Assembly (NCBI GenBank): GCA_012845835.1
Contig: JABAKD010000010.1
Span: forward strand, 10,544,311-10,608,310
DNA from: Undaria pinnatifida
Taxonomy: Eukaryota; Sar; Phaeophyceae; Laminariales; Alariaceae
Direction: 5' to 3'
Length of the DNA stretch: 64,000 nt
The stretch's first letter is position 1, and the number at the start of each line of letters is the position of its first letter. The notes beneath the pieces are model-generated. The model was not told the origin of the DNA. It saw nothing but the letters and a program-made list of their open reading frames with translations, and ran no database searches. Positions 1 to 13,000 of the stretch are shown here, piece after piece. Position numbers and translations under genes: made by a program.

Positions 1-985
1 TTTCTACATCCGACCGTCAGATTTGTCCGAGGATTTATAGTTTCCGCGCACATGGACTTACTTATGAATATATCTTTGCGCTGAAAGCGCTCGATTGGTG
101 CTTCCCTGGCATCTCCGCGGGCGGACGATCCGGCGTATTACTTACGGAACGGTCCAGCTTTTATTTATTTGATTTCTTGCTCCACCTGATCTATTTCTGT
201 TATAAATATTTTGAATATTATTTGTGACCTAAACCTCCTAAAAAAATCCCCCCCCCCCCCCCCTCCCCCTCTTGCTCTCCCTTACTCAAACGCCCCACCA
301 AATATCGAAATCCGCCACATTAATAAGCACTTCACGCACAGGATATCACCTCATTATCTTTCGAGAGCCATCCATGCCGCTGTGTTCCCCCCCCCCCCCC
401 CCCGCCTCGAAAGCCCCCTTCTTCCCCATCACCCGCACCATCGATCGCCTAGACCTAGCACCACACGTATAACAAACCCCTCACCTAAAGCCCTTCCTCC
501 CCCCCCCCCCCCGCCCCCCCCCCCGCCCCCACACCCCCCACCTCCCCCCCAACCCATCCCAACCCCACCCCCTCGAACACTCCACCCTCTCTTTACTCAC
601 TGATTGTACGACTTACCCCAGGATATACATGATAAACTGATGTATTATTTCCAAAACCGTCACATTTTTATCCCCTCAAAATAATGTATAGTTTCCAGGC
701 ACATATTGAGCTGCCCCCCCCGCCCCCCCCCCCCCCCCCGCCCCAACCCCCCCCCCCGCCCCCAATAATATACTGGTGCCAGAACCGTCAGATTTATCCC
801 CTCGAAAGGATTTACAGCTTACATGCACAAATTGCCCCCTTCCCCCCCCCCCCCCCCCCCCTCCAAACCCGCTCGCTTTTGATCAAAACCAGGCCCCCAC
901 GTCCTTCAAAACTCCGCCCAACCCCCCTCACCGGTTATTCGACTTACAAGATTCACTTGATAAAAGGATACATTTCCCTTTACAG
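1..985. repeat. Gene-free repeat block with long poly-C tracts
   Basis: No exon is seen. A phrase built on 'ccgtcagattt.tcccctc' followed by 'gatttatagtttcc.cgcac' recurs at about 12-53, 655-705, 785-832 and again at 48957-49006, each time followed closely by a C homopolymer or C-rich tract (247-262, 388-402, 499-531, 714-763, 841-860). The open frames here are proline strings read from poly-C and are not credible proteins. It looks like several partial copies of one short dispersed element that carries a C-tract. Confidence 0.6.
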
Positions 986-1230
986 CTAGCTGTCAGATTT
1001 TGTCCCCCTCAGAAACGGGTTTTATAGTTTCCGCGCACAGACTTGGACTAAAATCATCCTGTTGACCCTGATAGCTACTCTGTAGTTGTAAGGGGAGTCG
1101 CCGACCTATATCCTTAATGAGGACACACAACTCGTAATGCGCGCGATCGGAGTATCACACACAGCTTGCAAAGATGAGTTTCGACGAAATCTTCGATCTC
1201 ACAGCTGGAGTGTATTTTCATTTTTTATAA
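985..1230 (+). repeat. Dispersed repeat family R1, near full copy
   Basis: This segment runs from 'ctgtcagattttgtccccct' through 'ccctgatagctac' and 'ggggagtcgccgacctata' to 'acacagcttgcaaagatgag' and 'tctcacagctggagtgtatt'. The same order recurs at 3278-3560 and 49170-49430. Right-end-only pieces occur near 1785-1880, 16565-16640, 16785-16870, 20505-20590, 38845-38925, 62697-62780 and 63565-63610, and a diverged copy lies at 21440-21620. No protein is encoded. It is a short, probably non-autonomous, interspersed repeat. Confidence 0.7.
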
Positions 1231-1259
1231 AATATATATTGACTCTTGCATGGGAACCT

Positions 1260-2470
1260 CTTTCTTTTCCCGGTGACACCCAGATTCGAACCACCGAAGA
1301 GCAAGATTATACGCGGACAGTCTATCTACTATTAATACACCACGACGTCACATTGATATTGATATGTATTTTATTTTTACAAATAAATATATACCTGGCA
1401 TCAATTTTTTATTGGGATCATTTTTTTTTTTCTGATGACGCCCAGATTTGAACAACCGAAGACCTAGCGTATAAGCCGACAGTCTAGCTACTGGATAGAC
1501 CACAGCGTCACATTGATATCTATTTTATTGTTACAAAAATAATTGATAAAATAAAAATACTTCGAAGTACCAAGTAAGCATCGATTTTTCATGAGCATAT
1601 ATTTTTTTTCCGATGACACCCGAATTCGAATCAGCGAAGGGCATAATTATAAGCGGACAGTCTATCTACTAGACCACAATGTCACAGCCGCAGTCACTAG
1701 TGGTATCTACCAGTACTATTTGTTTAGGTGCAACTACTACTACTACTGCTGCTGTATATTATTTATGCGAAACATAGATGTACTGTACCACGCAGCTTGC
1801 AAAGTTGAGTTTCAACCATTCAATCGGTCGTACTCACAGCTGACGTTTTCTCAATTTTTATATAAAATGTACACGACCAGGTATCGATTTTTTTAAGAGG
1901 ATAATGTTTTCCCCCGATGACACCTGGATTCATCAACGAAAACCAGACTTATAAGCGGACAGTCTATCTACTAGACCACAAAGTCACATTGCTATTTTTT
2001 TTTTTAACAAATACTCCGGAGTATAATATATTGATTTTTCATGAGGATCATTTTTTTTTCCGATGACACCCGGATTCGAACCAGCGAAGGCCACCAGGAT
2101 TGTAAGCGGACAGCCTACTATGTACTAGACCACAATCTGTGACCACGGACTTGATTATGCGAGTTAATGTGAGAACAACACCAATGTCACAGCAGAAGTG
2201 AGTGGTGTATTTACCAACTGGTAGTACTATTTTTTTACAAATACGTCGTATATATCAATTTTTTCATGTGAATTGCTTTTTTCCATATGACCCCTGGATT
2301 CAACCAACGAAAACCAGGCTTATAAGCGGGCAGTCTATCTACTAGAAGACCACAAAGTCACATTGATATATTATCTATTATTTTTTCTATGAGGATGAGG
2401 ATAATTTTTTTTTCCCCGATGACACCGGGATTCGAACCAACGAGAAGACCTTGAGGCTTATAGTACATAC
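1260..2470 (-). repeat. Tandem array of seven tRNA-like SINE heads
   Basis: Seven related units begin near 1264, 1430, 1605, 1908, 2055, 2278 and 2408, with two longer gaps; one of these holds an R1 fragment. Read on the minus strand most contain 'tggtctagtag', which fits a Pol III A box, then 'gactgtccgcttataa', then a B-box-like 'ggttcgaatccgg', then 'tgtcatcgg' and a run of A. The TGACA/TGTCA ends can pair as part of an acceptor stem. The anticodon stem does not pair well, so these are not functional tRNAs. The A tail points to a retrotransposed, then tandemly amplified, tRNA-derived SINE. Confidence 0.65.
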
Positions 2471-2474
2471 CGGT

Positions 2475-3277
2475 ACTACTACACCAGGTTCGTACATACC
2501 ATCAGATACTACGCTGCTGTTGGATCACAATGCACGCCCAGCTCAGATCAGTCCGGCTATATATAGCCCAGCAGCGCAGCGTAGCGCCGTGCGGAGCCGT
2601 GCGGTGCGGTGCCGTGCCCATCGCTGCGGTGCTGTGTCGTGCTGCGCTGTGTGCTTTATTCCGAACATAGAGCAGTACCGGGTATAATACGCGTTGTACT
2701 TTTCTTTTTTCTTTTTCTACATGATATGTCATGTATTTGATCTTTCACGGCCCCCTGTTTTTTCCCCCACGGAAATTATCCCCGTACTGCCGATCAGAAC
2801 GTAACACCGGTAACAAAAGCACACAGCACAGCTGAGCACAACAGGGCAATTTGCTCTAAGCAGCTCTTGGCATTATCAAGTCGCTGTTCGCACCAAATCA
2901 TGGGCCTCTTCTTTCTGCCCCCTTTACATGTTTTGAGTTGCATTCTTCCTTGCCTTGCGCGAGCGTAGCGGGCGACGTCAGCCGCCCGCGGAGCGGAGCC
3001 CTTGTACATAATATTTGGTTGTCCTCCCCGACGATCCCTCTTCTTCTTTTTTTTTTTTTTTTTTTTCATCCTCCGGCGGATGGGGAAAAATAAAGCTTTA
3101 GCTCACCACACTTCCACGTATTTTCATACCTCTTCTTTTTGTTCATACGCCCCGCCTAAAATCAAAATCTGCCAGACAGAAAGAAGAAACACTACCAGGC
3201 AGCTGATGTCCCCTCATTGTACGACTCAGAACAGGATACACTTGATAAACCGAATCAGATGCATTTCCTTCCACACA
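2475..3277. other. Gene-free stretch with GC-rich and poly-T segments
   Basis: No exon with family similarity is visible. 2570-2650 is a degenerate CGTGCGGTGC-type low-complexity patch. 2960-3000 is a GC-rich patch. 3043-3066 is a poly-T run. Confidence 0.5.
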
Positions 3278-3560
3278 GCTGTCAGATTCTGTCCCCCTCA
3301 GAAACGGGTTTTTCATAGTTTTCCGCGCACAGACTGACTAACATCACCCTGTTACAGTTGACCCTGGTACAAGCTATACACTGTAGTTAGTTCCAGGGGG
3401 AGTAGCCGACCTATATGCTGCTTAATGAGGACACGCACCCAATAATACGTGCAACCGGAGTATCACACACAGCTTGCAAAGATGAGAGAGTGTCGACAAA
3501 ATCTTCGATACTTCGAAGTATCACAGCAGCAGCTAGCTGCTGGATGGAGTATATATATCT
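3278..3560 (+). repeat. Repeat family R1, second long copy
   Basis: It shares with 985-1230 and 49170-49430 the ordered blocks 'agattctgtccccctcagaa', 'accctgttacagttgaccct', 'cacacacagcttgcaaagat' and 'tatcacagcagcagctagct'. It lies about 450 bases upstream of the start codon of the J-domain gene and carries no reading frame of its own. Confidence 0.65.
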
Positions 3561-4003
3561 ATATATTTTTTTTTCAATATAATAACGGCATACCATTAAT
3601 AATACCTGGTACCTGGTATCACATTCTTCACTACTCCGACAACATTTATTTATTCACTAATACTAACATTGCTGCAGCATCTCTTCTTATCATTCATACC
3701 CTTCCTCTTCACTTCGACTTGGCTGATGTGCTACATCAGCATGGTATTACGTTCCCCGTGAGGAACCTGCAGCACTGCACACAACTGCAACTGGCACACA
3801 TATGATACATGCAGGCACACACTCGTAGCAAGAAAAAAGAAAAATTGACGCAGTATACCCCAAACAGCCCCTGTCAAAGAACTACCACAAATTCTACTGA
3901 ACTCCCTTGAATTCCTTGAACTTTTTTTCGTCTGTGTTGACTTTTTTTTATCATTTTCCACAACTTTCTGTGTAGCAATTTAACCACCTGTCCGACTCCA
4001 ACG

Positions 4004-7000
4004 ATGGCGAGCGCCCCTATACCTCTCGCGAGCGACCCGGCCACCGACTTCTATGTCCTTCTAGGGGTGAGTTCCGCCCCTTGCAAAGCCTTGCATCGGG
4101 CGAAAGATAGGTTACTTTTTTTGCCGCCGACTTGGTTTTCTGAGTTGAATCTCGCCGCCTCTGATCTCTCTTGGTATGACGGTACTTGGTACTTCTTCTT
4201 GGTATGAGGGTACTCCGAAAGGCAGAGAAGCAAGCAGAACAGAAGGCAGGCGCGAGGCCTCGTTTTTGTGGCCTTTTGTTGTTTGTCGCAAAGTGGAGGG
4301 GTTTAGTTTTAGGAGGGAATACTGCTGCTTTGCTTTTGCCTTCCGGTTTCCGCTTATCGTAGTCTGTGAGTACCTTCCTGGTCGTGCCTGTTTTGTTTTG
4401 GTTTCCTGTTTCTAGCGAGAGGACCTCGTATTTTATCAAGCTCTCAATTGTTTGTACTGCTGGCATGTGATACCACAGACCAGGGCAGCGAGCAGTACGC
4501 AGTGCAGGTACTTACCCGTAGGGCTACTCGTAGCTTGGAGCTCGAGATGGCTTGAGACCGGGTCGGCGGATCCCTCTGTTTCTCTGATCGATTGTTGTGT
4601 GTGCATTGCGGATGTCTCTGACCACCGCTGATAACATTATTTTATTCTGCCACACGACGGACGACGATGTTAATGTCGCTTCGTACTGCTGCTGTACGAG
4701 ACTATACTGCCTTACATAAAAGTGCTGGTTGCACGAATGTCGTACGAAGAGCGATCGTCGTAATGCTCGTATCCTGTACGTACCAGGTACCAGTACGGAA
4801 TAACGTTGCCGAATGCTGTGTACATATGAAATAGAACATCCTCTGTAACCGAGACTTCTAGACTCGGCAATACATTGCTTGGGGGCGGGGGGGTTGGGGG
4901 GCTGGGGTGACGGGCGAGCGGGTGGGGGGAAAGGAACACAGGGGGGCATATCTTTTGTTGTAAAAAGCTCTGCATCTGCAGAACCAAGAACAATGGGCCC
5001 TTGTTATTAATATTATAGTGCGCTTTGGTTGGCCTTGCAGGGGCAGCGGTTCCTTACCTTTTTTTTTTTCCGTTTCCTCGGGCGGATGGGGAAAAATATA
5101 AAATAAAGCTCTCCACGCTTCCACGTATTTTCATACACGTCATGTGTCATTGCCTTCGCGATCCAGCGCTAGCTGGCGTGTCCTTCGGTTCCCACTATAG
5201 CGATAGCGTGAGCTGTCCCTATCGGCGGTCCTCGTTCCTACTCCGGCAGCGCAAGCTGTAATTGTATATGGATGCGTGAGTATGTCGACCATTTCCTTCC
5301 TTGCTTTCACGACGAGTGACGCTCAGATATGTTCGTACAGCAGTCAGCAGCTGCAGCACCAATACTCTCTGGGGGAGACGATCGGTATCACGTATCATGT
5401 TACTTTTGTTAGTAAACAGGTCATGCGATGTGATATTTCATGTGATTTTTCCTGGTACATACCTTGTACTGCTGCGCTTATCACGTACCAGTAGATACCT
5501 GGGATATAGCGTCAGCCAAGATGGGCCGTTGATACAATAAGAGTAGTTGCCGTTGACAGTTGCCGCTGTTGTTTCGGGTTCCAGGAGACGATGTTGCGTT
5601 CCTGACGCAAAGTGCTTCGCATGAGCTCTAGCGTATTTCCTGGAAAGGCTGCACGTAAAATCGGCCGTTGACTGCTTTCAATATTTCAGTAGTATTGGGA
5701 GCATGGAATAGGTTGCAGGTTTCAAGGCCAACAGCCTTGTCTTCACTACTACGTTTGAATAGTATCATACCAGTAACTCTAGACAATTGCCCATCGAAGA
5801 AACTGTCCGAATCCCGAATCGCCTTTTGCCGCAGCAGTTTGCGGTTTGTTTTCGGAATTTTTGAAGCTTGAAATTCGGAGGAAAGTGTCCGAATCCCGAA
5901 TCGCGTTTGCCGAACAAGTTTGAGTTGAGAGGTTTGGAGTATTTTAAAACGTGATAACTCGGGATTATTGGGATTGTTCCTCTAACCGTTCCCAACAATG
6001 TGCCTGATGATCCCTTGATCTCGAATATGTTGCTTGACGGCTGACGGCAGTCTTGATCCTTGACTGACGTCGAGGAAATCCCCCATGTCCACACTGAAAT
6101 CAGAAAATGAGTAAAGCTTTGAGTCGGCAGGATTTCACGAGTACTGGTAATAACTAATGGGTAGGTGCCGTTAGCGACTGACTGAAAACTTGGTCGGCAA
6201 TTCGGCTGGTGAAGCCATCTGATGGCCAGCAGACTTGCCGACTAAGCGAGCCAAATTCGCTCCGCCCGGCCGGGGGGGGGGGGGGGGCGCCCGTGAAAGA
6301 TGAAATGCAAAATGCATCCCACGTTAAACAACCCTTCCTACAAGTATGGAAACCATATACGTCGGATAATCGGCACCTTTAGGAAACGGCCAACTATTTG
6401 TCCCGCTACTAACTAGTTGGTATATTAAGTTGTGGGTGTTATGTCTAACGACGTCTTGACGGGCGAAAACTGGGCCGTCAACTGACATCCTATATTGATT
6501 TTGTTAGAATTCGTTTTTTCTTTTGTTCGGCGAGGTGCCTGGGCGGACCACTTTCTTGTTGCCGATGGGGAGTGGAGCCTTTTTTGTATGATGATTTTGC
6601 AAAGAAGACACAGAATAAACAATGGCCAATCTGTCAATCTGTCAGTGTCTTCGGTCCATCATCAATTACAAGGGTATCATATGCTAACCCTGCGCGAAGT
6701 TTTAGGCTTCAATATAAAAAAACGCAGAGCTTGTCATGGCCCGTAGTCCGGGCCGAGCCGAGCCGGGCCGGGCCGAGTCTTGACAATATATGGGCCGAGC
6801 CGGACCGGGCCGTGATAAATTGAAAATGCGATGGGTGGGGCCAGGCCGCGGCCCATCAACTGGAAACCTGGTGGGCTGGGCCGCGGCCCATGAAATGTGA
6901 GCATCTACATGGACCGCTCCCCCCAGCCCATGACGCGGCCCACGTGTTTTCCTGAGCAGGTCCAGGTCGCGGCCCATGAAATATGGTGTTCTCCTGCTAC

Positions 7001-10000
7001 TATTAGTAGTACTCTACGGCATCCACCCTGCTCATGAGGCGACCCACGTGCTTTTATGGGCCGGCCCGGGCCGCGGCCCATGAGCTTTGAATGTCTGGTC
7101 AAAGCCTTGGTGCCGTTGTGGGTGTGCAGAGGACAATCCTTGGCGTCTCCGTGACCCAGTGAGCGTTTGGCGCTTGTGCCGTGGTTTGGTCCTGGCGAAG
7201 CCGCCGGTGAAAACTTGGTGACACGAGGCATGTTGTGACCGAGCGTTGCAGCGACGGTTACCTCCGTGTGTGTCGTCGTAGAACCGGGAGCGAGGACTGC
7301 TGCTGTCGCATGAGAAACCCCCACCAAAAGACCACTGGCGTTATATTTGCTCTCTTCGGATGACAGATACATAGATCGCAAGCAGGGAGTGTATTGCAGC
7401 AGCAGGTGTTGTTGCAGCAGCAGGTAGATGCTTGCTGCTGCTGCTGCTGCTGCTGCGAGCTACGCAGCAGCAGGAAGAGGGGATGGTCCGCCTGTCGGGA
7501 TGGACGCCATTGGTCCGGGCCGTTAGTGGAGCATTGTGTGGGTGCGAGTGGGTATGTATGCCTCATGGGCCGGATGCAGCTGGCCCACGGAATCCAGAAG
7601 GAAAACAAAACGAAAAACGTTTACTAACGAAGAAAACAGCATGTCAGCGTGAACCTGTAAAGAACAACGCATGGGTCGACCCGTCAAATCCAGGGGCCTA
7701 CCCACAAAAATGGTGGGCCGGGTCATATAGAGCCCGGGTCTCGTGGGCCTCGCTGCCAATGTCGTGGGCCGGGCTGGGCCAAGACATTTGAAAATTCGGT
7801 GGACCGGGCCGGGCTGAGCGGTGAAAGGTTGAAAATGTGATGAGCCGGGCTGGACCGCGACCCGTCCTCTAAACGTTTTCCGGGTCGGGCCTGGCCGCGA
7901 CCCATTAGATGCACGTATGATGGCCCGGGCCGGGCTGCGGCTCGCCAAATGAAAATTTGATGGGCCGGACGGGGACGCGGCCCATTATACGACAAATAGA
8001 TGGGCCGACCCGGCCCCACCCCGGGTCGGCCCACCGGCGCCGGCTAATGTCAAGGCCTGGAACTCCTCCCCCCCCCCAACATAAACCTCGCTGTGAGATG
8101 GCTTGACTTGACGGCTGTTCTCTAATACTCCGGAGTATATTTTTAATAATTGGGTGGATAAAACTCGTCTGTAATAGTAACTGGCGTTGTCGTTAAATAT
8201 ATACCTCCGTGGTATAGCTGCCGCTAGGAACTCGCGCGAGACACATCTTTGTATCAGTCGTCATTTTTTTTCTGCGACTGCGAAGGGTTCCTATTTTCTG
8301 GCGCCGTCAAGCTATTAATAAACCACGTGGAGCCTCAAACGCGCTGCAGTCAAATGCAAAAGGCGTGGAATTCCGCAAATTACTGCACGCAAACTAACTG
8401 TAGAATGCTGAGACACACCTAACCGATTGATACCTAGTTGCCGGCTTACTTTCATTAGTTGTATAGTCAGCCAACTCAAACCTGGTGCAGTATGTACTTG
8501 GTACGTTCTGGTAATGCCGAGGTATTAATAACTCACTGCCCTGGTATACATACCCTGATATGCATTAACCCACAGCCCTGAAACTGTACATTTACAAAAT
8601 CTTGTTGATTGTTTTCTATCCGAAACGTAACAGGTGCCGAGGACTTCCACCGAGAAGGAGATCAACACCGCCTACAAGAAGCTCGCGATGAAGTATCACC
8701 CCGACCGGACCCGGGGAGACGAGGCGTCGGCGGAGAAGTTTAAGGAAATCGCCACAGCTTACGCGGTAAGTTGGGAGAGTTATGGGTAACCACAAAGCTT
8801 TCTGCTGTGTAGTACACGGCGATGCCGTTCATGGCGATCCACCGTTAACTACTGTGGCGGTTTCTGCTGCATAGCACAAGGTGCCGTTTGTCGTTCGTGG
8901 CAAACCACTACGAGCTGTTGCTGCTCTGTGACACAGGACTTTGTGGGAAACAGCTATACGAGCTGTTGCTGCCGAGCAGTACAGGGTGTCGTGTTACAGC
9001 AACGGCCGTGTGCTTCCGCCCTCGTAATCAGTGCGGTTGGCCTTGCATGGCCAAGCCATCTTGCTGTACCTGGAATGTGTATTTCTTGCTTGTAGTCTCC
9101 ATAGGAGGAGGCATCGGCACGGACGCTGGTTGTTATGGATGCAGACATGGTGGACGCATCAGTTTCATGTGAAAAACACTCAACATGGTTTTCATGGCAA
9201 TGTTATCCCTTCGAACCCCCGGAAGAAGTGCCTCACACGTGCTACGATAAAGGTGTAAGGTATACCGTTTTTTGGCAAAATGGTTTCTGAATGACGGGGC
9301 TCCTTAACCCCGGAAATAGAGTTCTTAAGGTATACCTTTTTTTGGCTAAAATGGTTTCGGCATGACGGGGCTCCTTACCACAACTCGTCGGAAATAGAGG
9401 TATCAAGGTATACCTTTTTTTGGCTGAAATGGTTTCTGATTGATGGGGCTCCTAACCCAAAATCGTCGGAAAAAAAACGGCATTTTTTTTCCCCCCTGAT
9501 TCTCGTTCTATAACATAGGCCACGGGGTGTTTCATCCAGTAAATTAGCAGTATTTTTTTCCCTCCAAATCAGTGTTTGGGGGGGGATCTTGAGCTCCCAA
9601 ACTGTGGAACCGCAGAAAAAAAAGTGGTGTGCACCTCTGTCGTAGAACTCGTCTCCTGGGTATTCGCTCGTGTGCCGCATGCGTGCTCTCCTCGACCACC
9701 TCACGAACCCCTTTGTTAACCGGTCAATCCTCTGCAGGTGCTGTCGGACCCTAACCGTAGGCGGCAGTATGACCTCTCGGGGGGCGATGAGGAGGCGAAA
9801 GGGGCGGACTACACGCCGATGGACATGGAAGGAATCGGCGGTGTGGGGTGAGCAAGTGTTTGGCAAACTTCGGGGGTGGGGAGGGGGAAAAGGGGGAGGG
9901 GGGGGGGGGGTGCGCGGGGTAAGGGCAGTGGGAGGTTTAGGGGAGGGGGGTGTACTCACAGGGGTGGGGGGGGGGCGGGGGGGCGAGATGGATTGTGGGG

Positions 10001-13000
10001 GAGGGGGTTGGAAGAAGGGGGGGGGGGGGGGTTATTTGGTACTTGTCTTCGTCATTTCACCGTTGGCCACTCATCCCTGTTCGAGACGGAGCACCGTTCC
10101 TACTCCTAATAGGGACACCTCCGACATTTCGGCGCTTAGCACGTTTCTTCCGTGTGTTGCATACGTTTTTCTGCTTATATTTCCTCCTTCCTTTTTGGCC
10201 GTGTTTGGTCACCATCTATCTCCAAGGATAGCAATGTTTTTTTCGCTACTATCTGCGGCGGGGGGGGGAGAGGTAAGGGGGAGTTTAGAGGGAGTCCGAT
10301 GTGCCGCTTTCGTGGGTTCGTGTTCCTCCGCAATCCGTCCTTGAAGAACGCCTGGTGTAATCAGCTCGTGCACGCAACGCGCACGGAGGTACGAGTGCAA
10401 GCGACAAGATAGAAGGATGCATGCGGTGGCGAGGAGAAGGAGGAGGAGCGCTTGAGGGGCGGGGGGCAGGAGGGGACATTGTTCCACCAGGCCATGATTT
10501 CGTTGCTTTTGTATCTGTTTGTCGTGGAGGACCTGCACCGTCTTGTGTGTGTTTGTCGGCAGAGCGGCAGGGGTATCGCAGCAAGCAAGCCGCGACCCGA
10601 CCGAGCAAATCTGTAACTGGTATCAGGTACTGGTATCAGGTACTGGTATCAGGTACTGGTATCGGGTACTGGTATGTAGTTGTCCACCCGACTACTTCTT
10701 AGGCGCTGTTGCCGCTGTTGCTGACCCCCTTTGCAGCCGCGCTCAGGCATATTTGTTTTGTTTTGTTGCTTTTGTTTTGTTTTTTGTTCCCGCGCACATT
10801 TCGATCGCTATTCCGCTGCTGTTGCTGCTGCTACTACTACTGCTCCTGCTACTGCTCATCCTACTGGTATTCCTACTCGTACTCCTACTGCTACTGCTGC
10901 TGCTGCCTCTTCTACTGCTATTGCCGCTGCTACTGCTACCGCTACTGCTACTGCTACTGCTACTGCTACTGCTACTACTATTGCTACTGCTACTGCCACT
11001 GCCACTGCTACTGCTCATCCTGCGCTTACTACCGTTACTGCTACCGCCACTGCTACCGCTACTGCTGCATTTCCAGGCGGGTCGTGGGTGCCCTGATCGG
11101 CAAGCTAGGAGTGCCGATCCAGACGTCCATCGCCCAGTCAAGTCTCTCCGAGGCGTACGAGCTCTGCCAGAACTCCGGCTTGACACCGAGCAACCCCCGC
11201 CTGCTGCCCATGAACCTGGGCGTGGAGTACAAGGTCAGCCATAGTAAACCCACAGCATGGTATGGTATGGTAGCACGGAGAAGAGACGCGGGGGTGGCGT
11301 CGTCGGGGGGGGGCGGTGTGTGTGTGGGGGACTTTTTGCCCTCCAGGGCAATTTTTCCTTCGTCCCCACTTTCTTTTCTTTGTCTTTTCGTCTTTTTTTT
11401 TTTCTCTTGTGTGTGTGTTTTCTTCGTTCCTGAGTTTTTGTATTTGTGTGGCGTGTGTTGGTCATGTGATATGTTTCGCACGGATAGAGTCTGCCGCCGT
11501 GGAGACGCCCAAAACTCGTATGTGTCTTTTGGTCGTGTCGCGTAACGTGCCACATATCTCGTCGTTCGTGTCATTGCGAATGCCTCCGTCTGCTCCCCCC
11601 CCCTCCTCCCCCCTCCCCCCCGCGTCGCCCTCCTCCCGTCCCCCACCCCGAACCCCACCCCCCGCCCCATCGACAGGGCACGGTTGAGAAACAGGCGATG
11701 GTTTTCTTCACGATTCGCGTGACGGAAGAGATCGCTAAGGATGGGCTCGCCTTACGATGCATGTCTCCCAACAAGAGCCGGTTCAAACTTATTGTGAGCG
11801 TCACCATTGCCATCAACCTGTCGCTTCTTTTCGGGGTTAGGATGCCCGGAGTCGGGGGGGAGGGGGAGCAGGGGGGTTAGGAGAGCGGGGGTTGGCGTAG
11901 GGTAGGGTAGGGTGCAGGCAGGGGAGGTAAGAGAGAACGGAGTGGGGTGGGTGGTGATGGTTTAGTGGGATGGGGGTTAGGGGGTTGTGTAGTGGGGGGA
12001 TGGGGTGGAGCGGGGCGGGGCGGGGCGGGGCGGGGCGGGGCGGGGCGGGGCGGAGTCGGGTGGGGTGGGGTGGGGTGGGGTTGGGTGGGGAGGGGTAGAG
12101 TGGGGTAGGGTGGGGTGGGGTGGGGTGGGGTGGGGTGGGGTGGGGTGGGGTGGGGTGGGGTGGGGTGGGGTGGGGTGGAATGGGGTGGGCTGGAGTGGGA
12201 CGGGGTGGGGTGGGGTGGGGTGGGGTGGGGTGGGGTGGGGTGGGGTGGGGTGGGGTGGGGTGGGGTGGGGTGGGGTGGAGTGGGGTGGGGTGGGGTGGGG
12301 TGGGGTGGAGTGGGGTTGGGTGGGGTGGGGGTAGAGTGGGGTAGGGTGGGGTGGGGTGGGGTGGGGTGGAGTGGGGTGGAGTGGGGTGGCGCGGGATGGG
12401 CTGGAGTGGGACGGGGTGGGGTGGGGTAGGGTTGGGTGGGGTGCGGTAGGGTGGGGTAGGGTGGGGTGGGGTGGGGTGGGGTGGAGTGGGGTGGGGTGGG
12501 GTGGGGTGGGGTGGGGTGGGGTGGGGTGGGGTGGGGTGGGGTGGGGTGGGGTGGGGTGGGGTGGGGTGGGGTGGGGTGGGGTGGGGTGGGGTGGGGTGGA
12601 GTGGGGTGGCGCGGGATGGGCTGGAGTGGGACGGGGTGGGGCGGGGTGGGGTGGGGTCGTAGGCGCCATGTAATATCCACTACCAGTTCCTGATACATGA
12701 AACAAGAAACAACCCACGACATCATTGGGGGTTCAACGTTTTTTTTCGCCGCCCTACGTTATGATATTAATGTTTCGTTCGCCGTTGTCATCGTCCGCTT
12801 TTCGGTGTTTTATTGTGTTTTAGCTGTTCGATAACGCTGGCAAGGCGAGGTATCAGGAGGAGAGTAGCTCCACGGCAACGCACGAGGGCTGCACCATGTG
12901 TTCGCTATTCTTCGCGCCGTACGAGGTGTGTGTCCATGGTGTCGGGGCGTATGTGGTACGTGTTTCTTGTTGAGGTTGTCCAATGTTTGTGTTTATGTGT

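Noticed and set aside
1260..2470. Functional tRNA genes
   Set aside because: A- and B-box-like words are present, but the anticodon stem does not pair and the units carry A tails and heavy variation.
10519..11244. Leucine-rich open frame of about 240 codons
   Set aside because: The leucines come from a CTG/CTA microsatellite. The real exon in this area starts at 11077 in another frame.
11877..12725. Long Pro/His/Thr and Gly/Trp/Val open frames
   Set aside because: They are translations of the GGGGT pentamer array in several frames and on both strands, located within an intron.
11877..12725. Retrotransposon coding region or LTR in the window
   Set aside because: No reverse transcriptase, integrase or gag-like segment was seen in any frame anywhere in the 64 kb.
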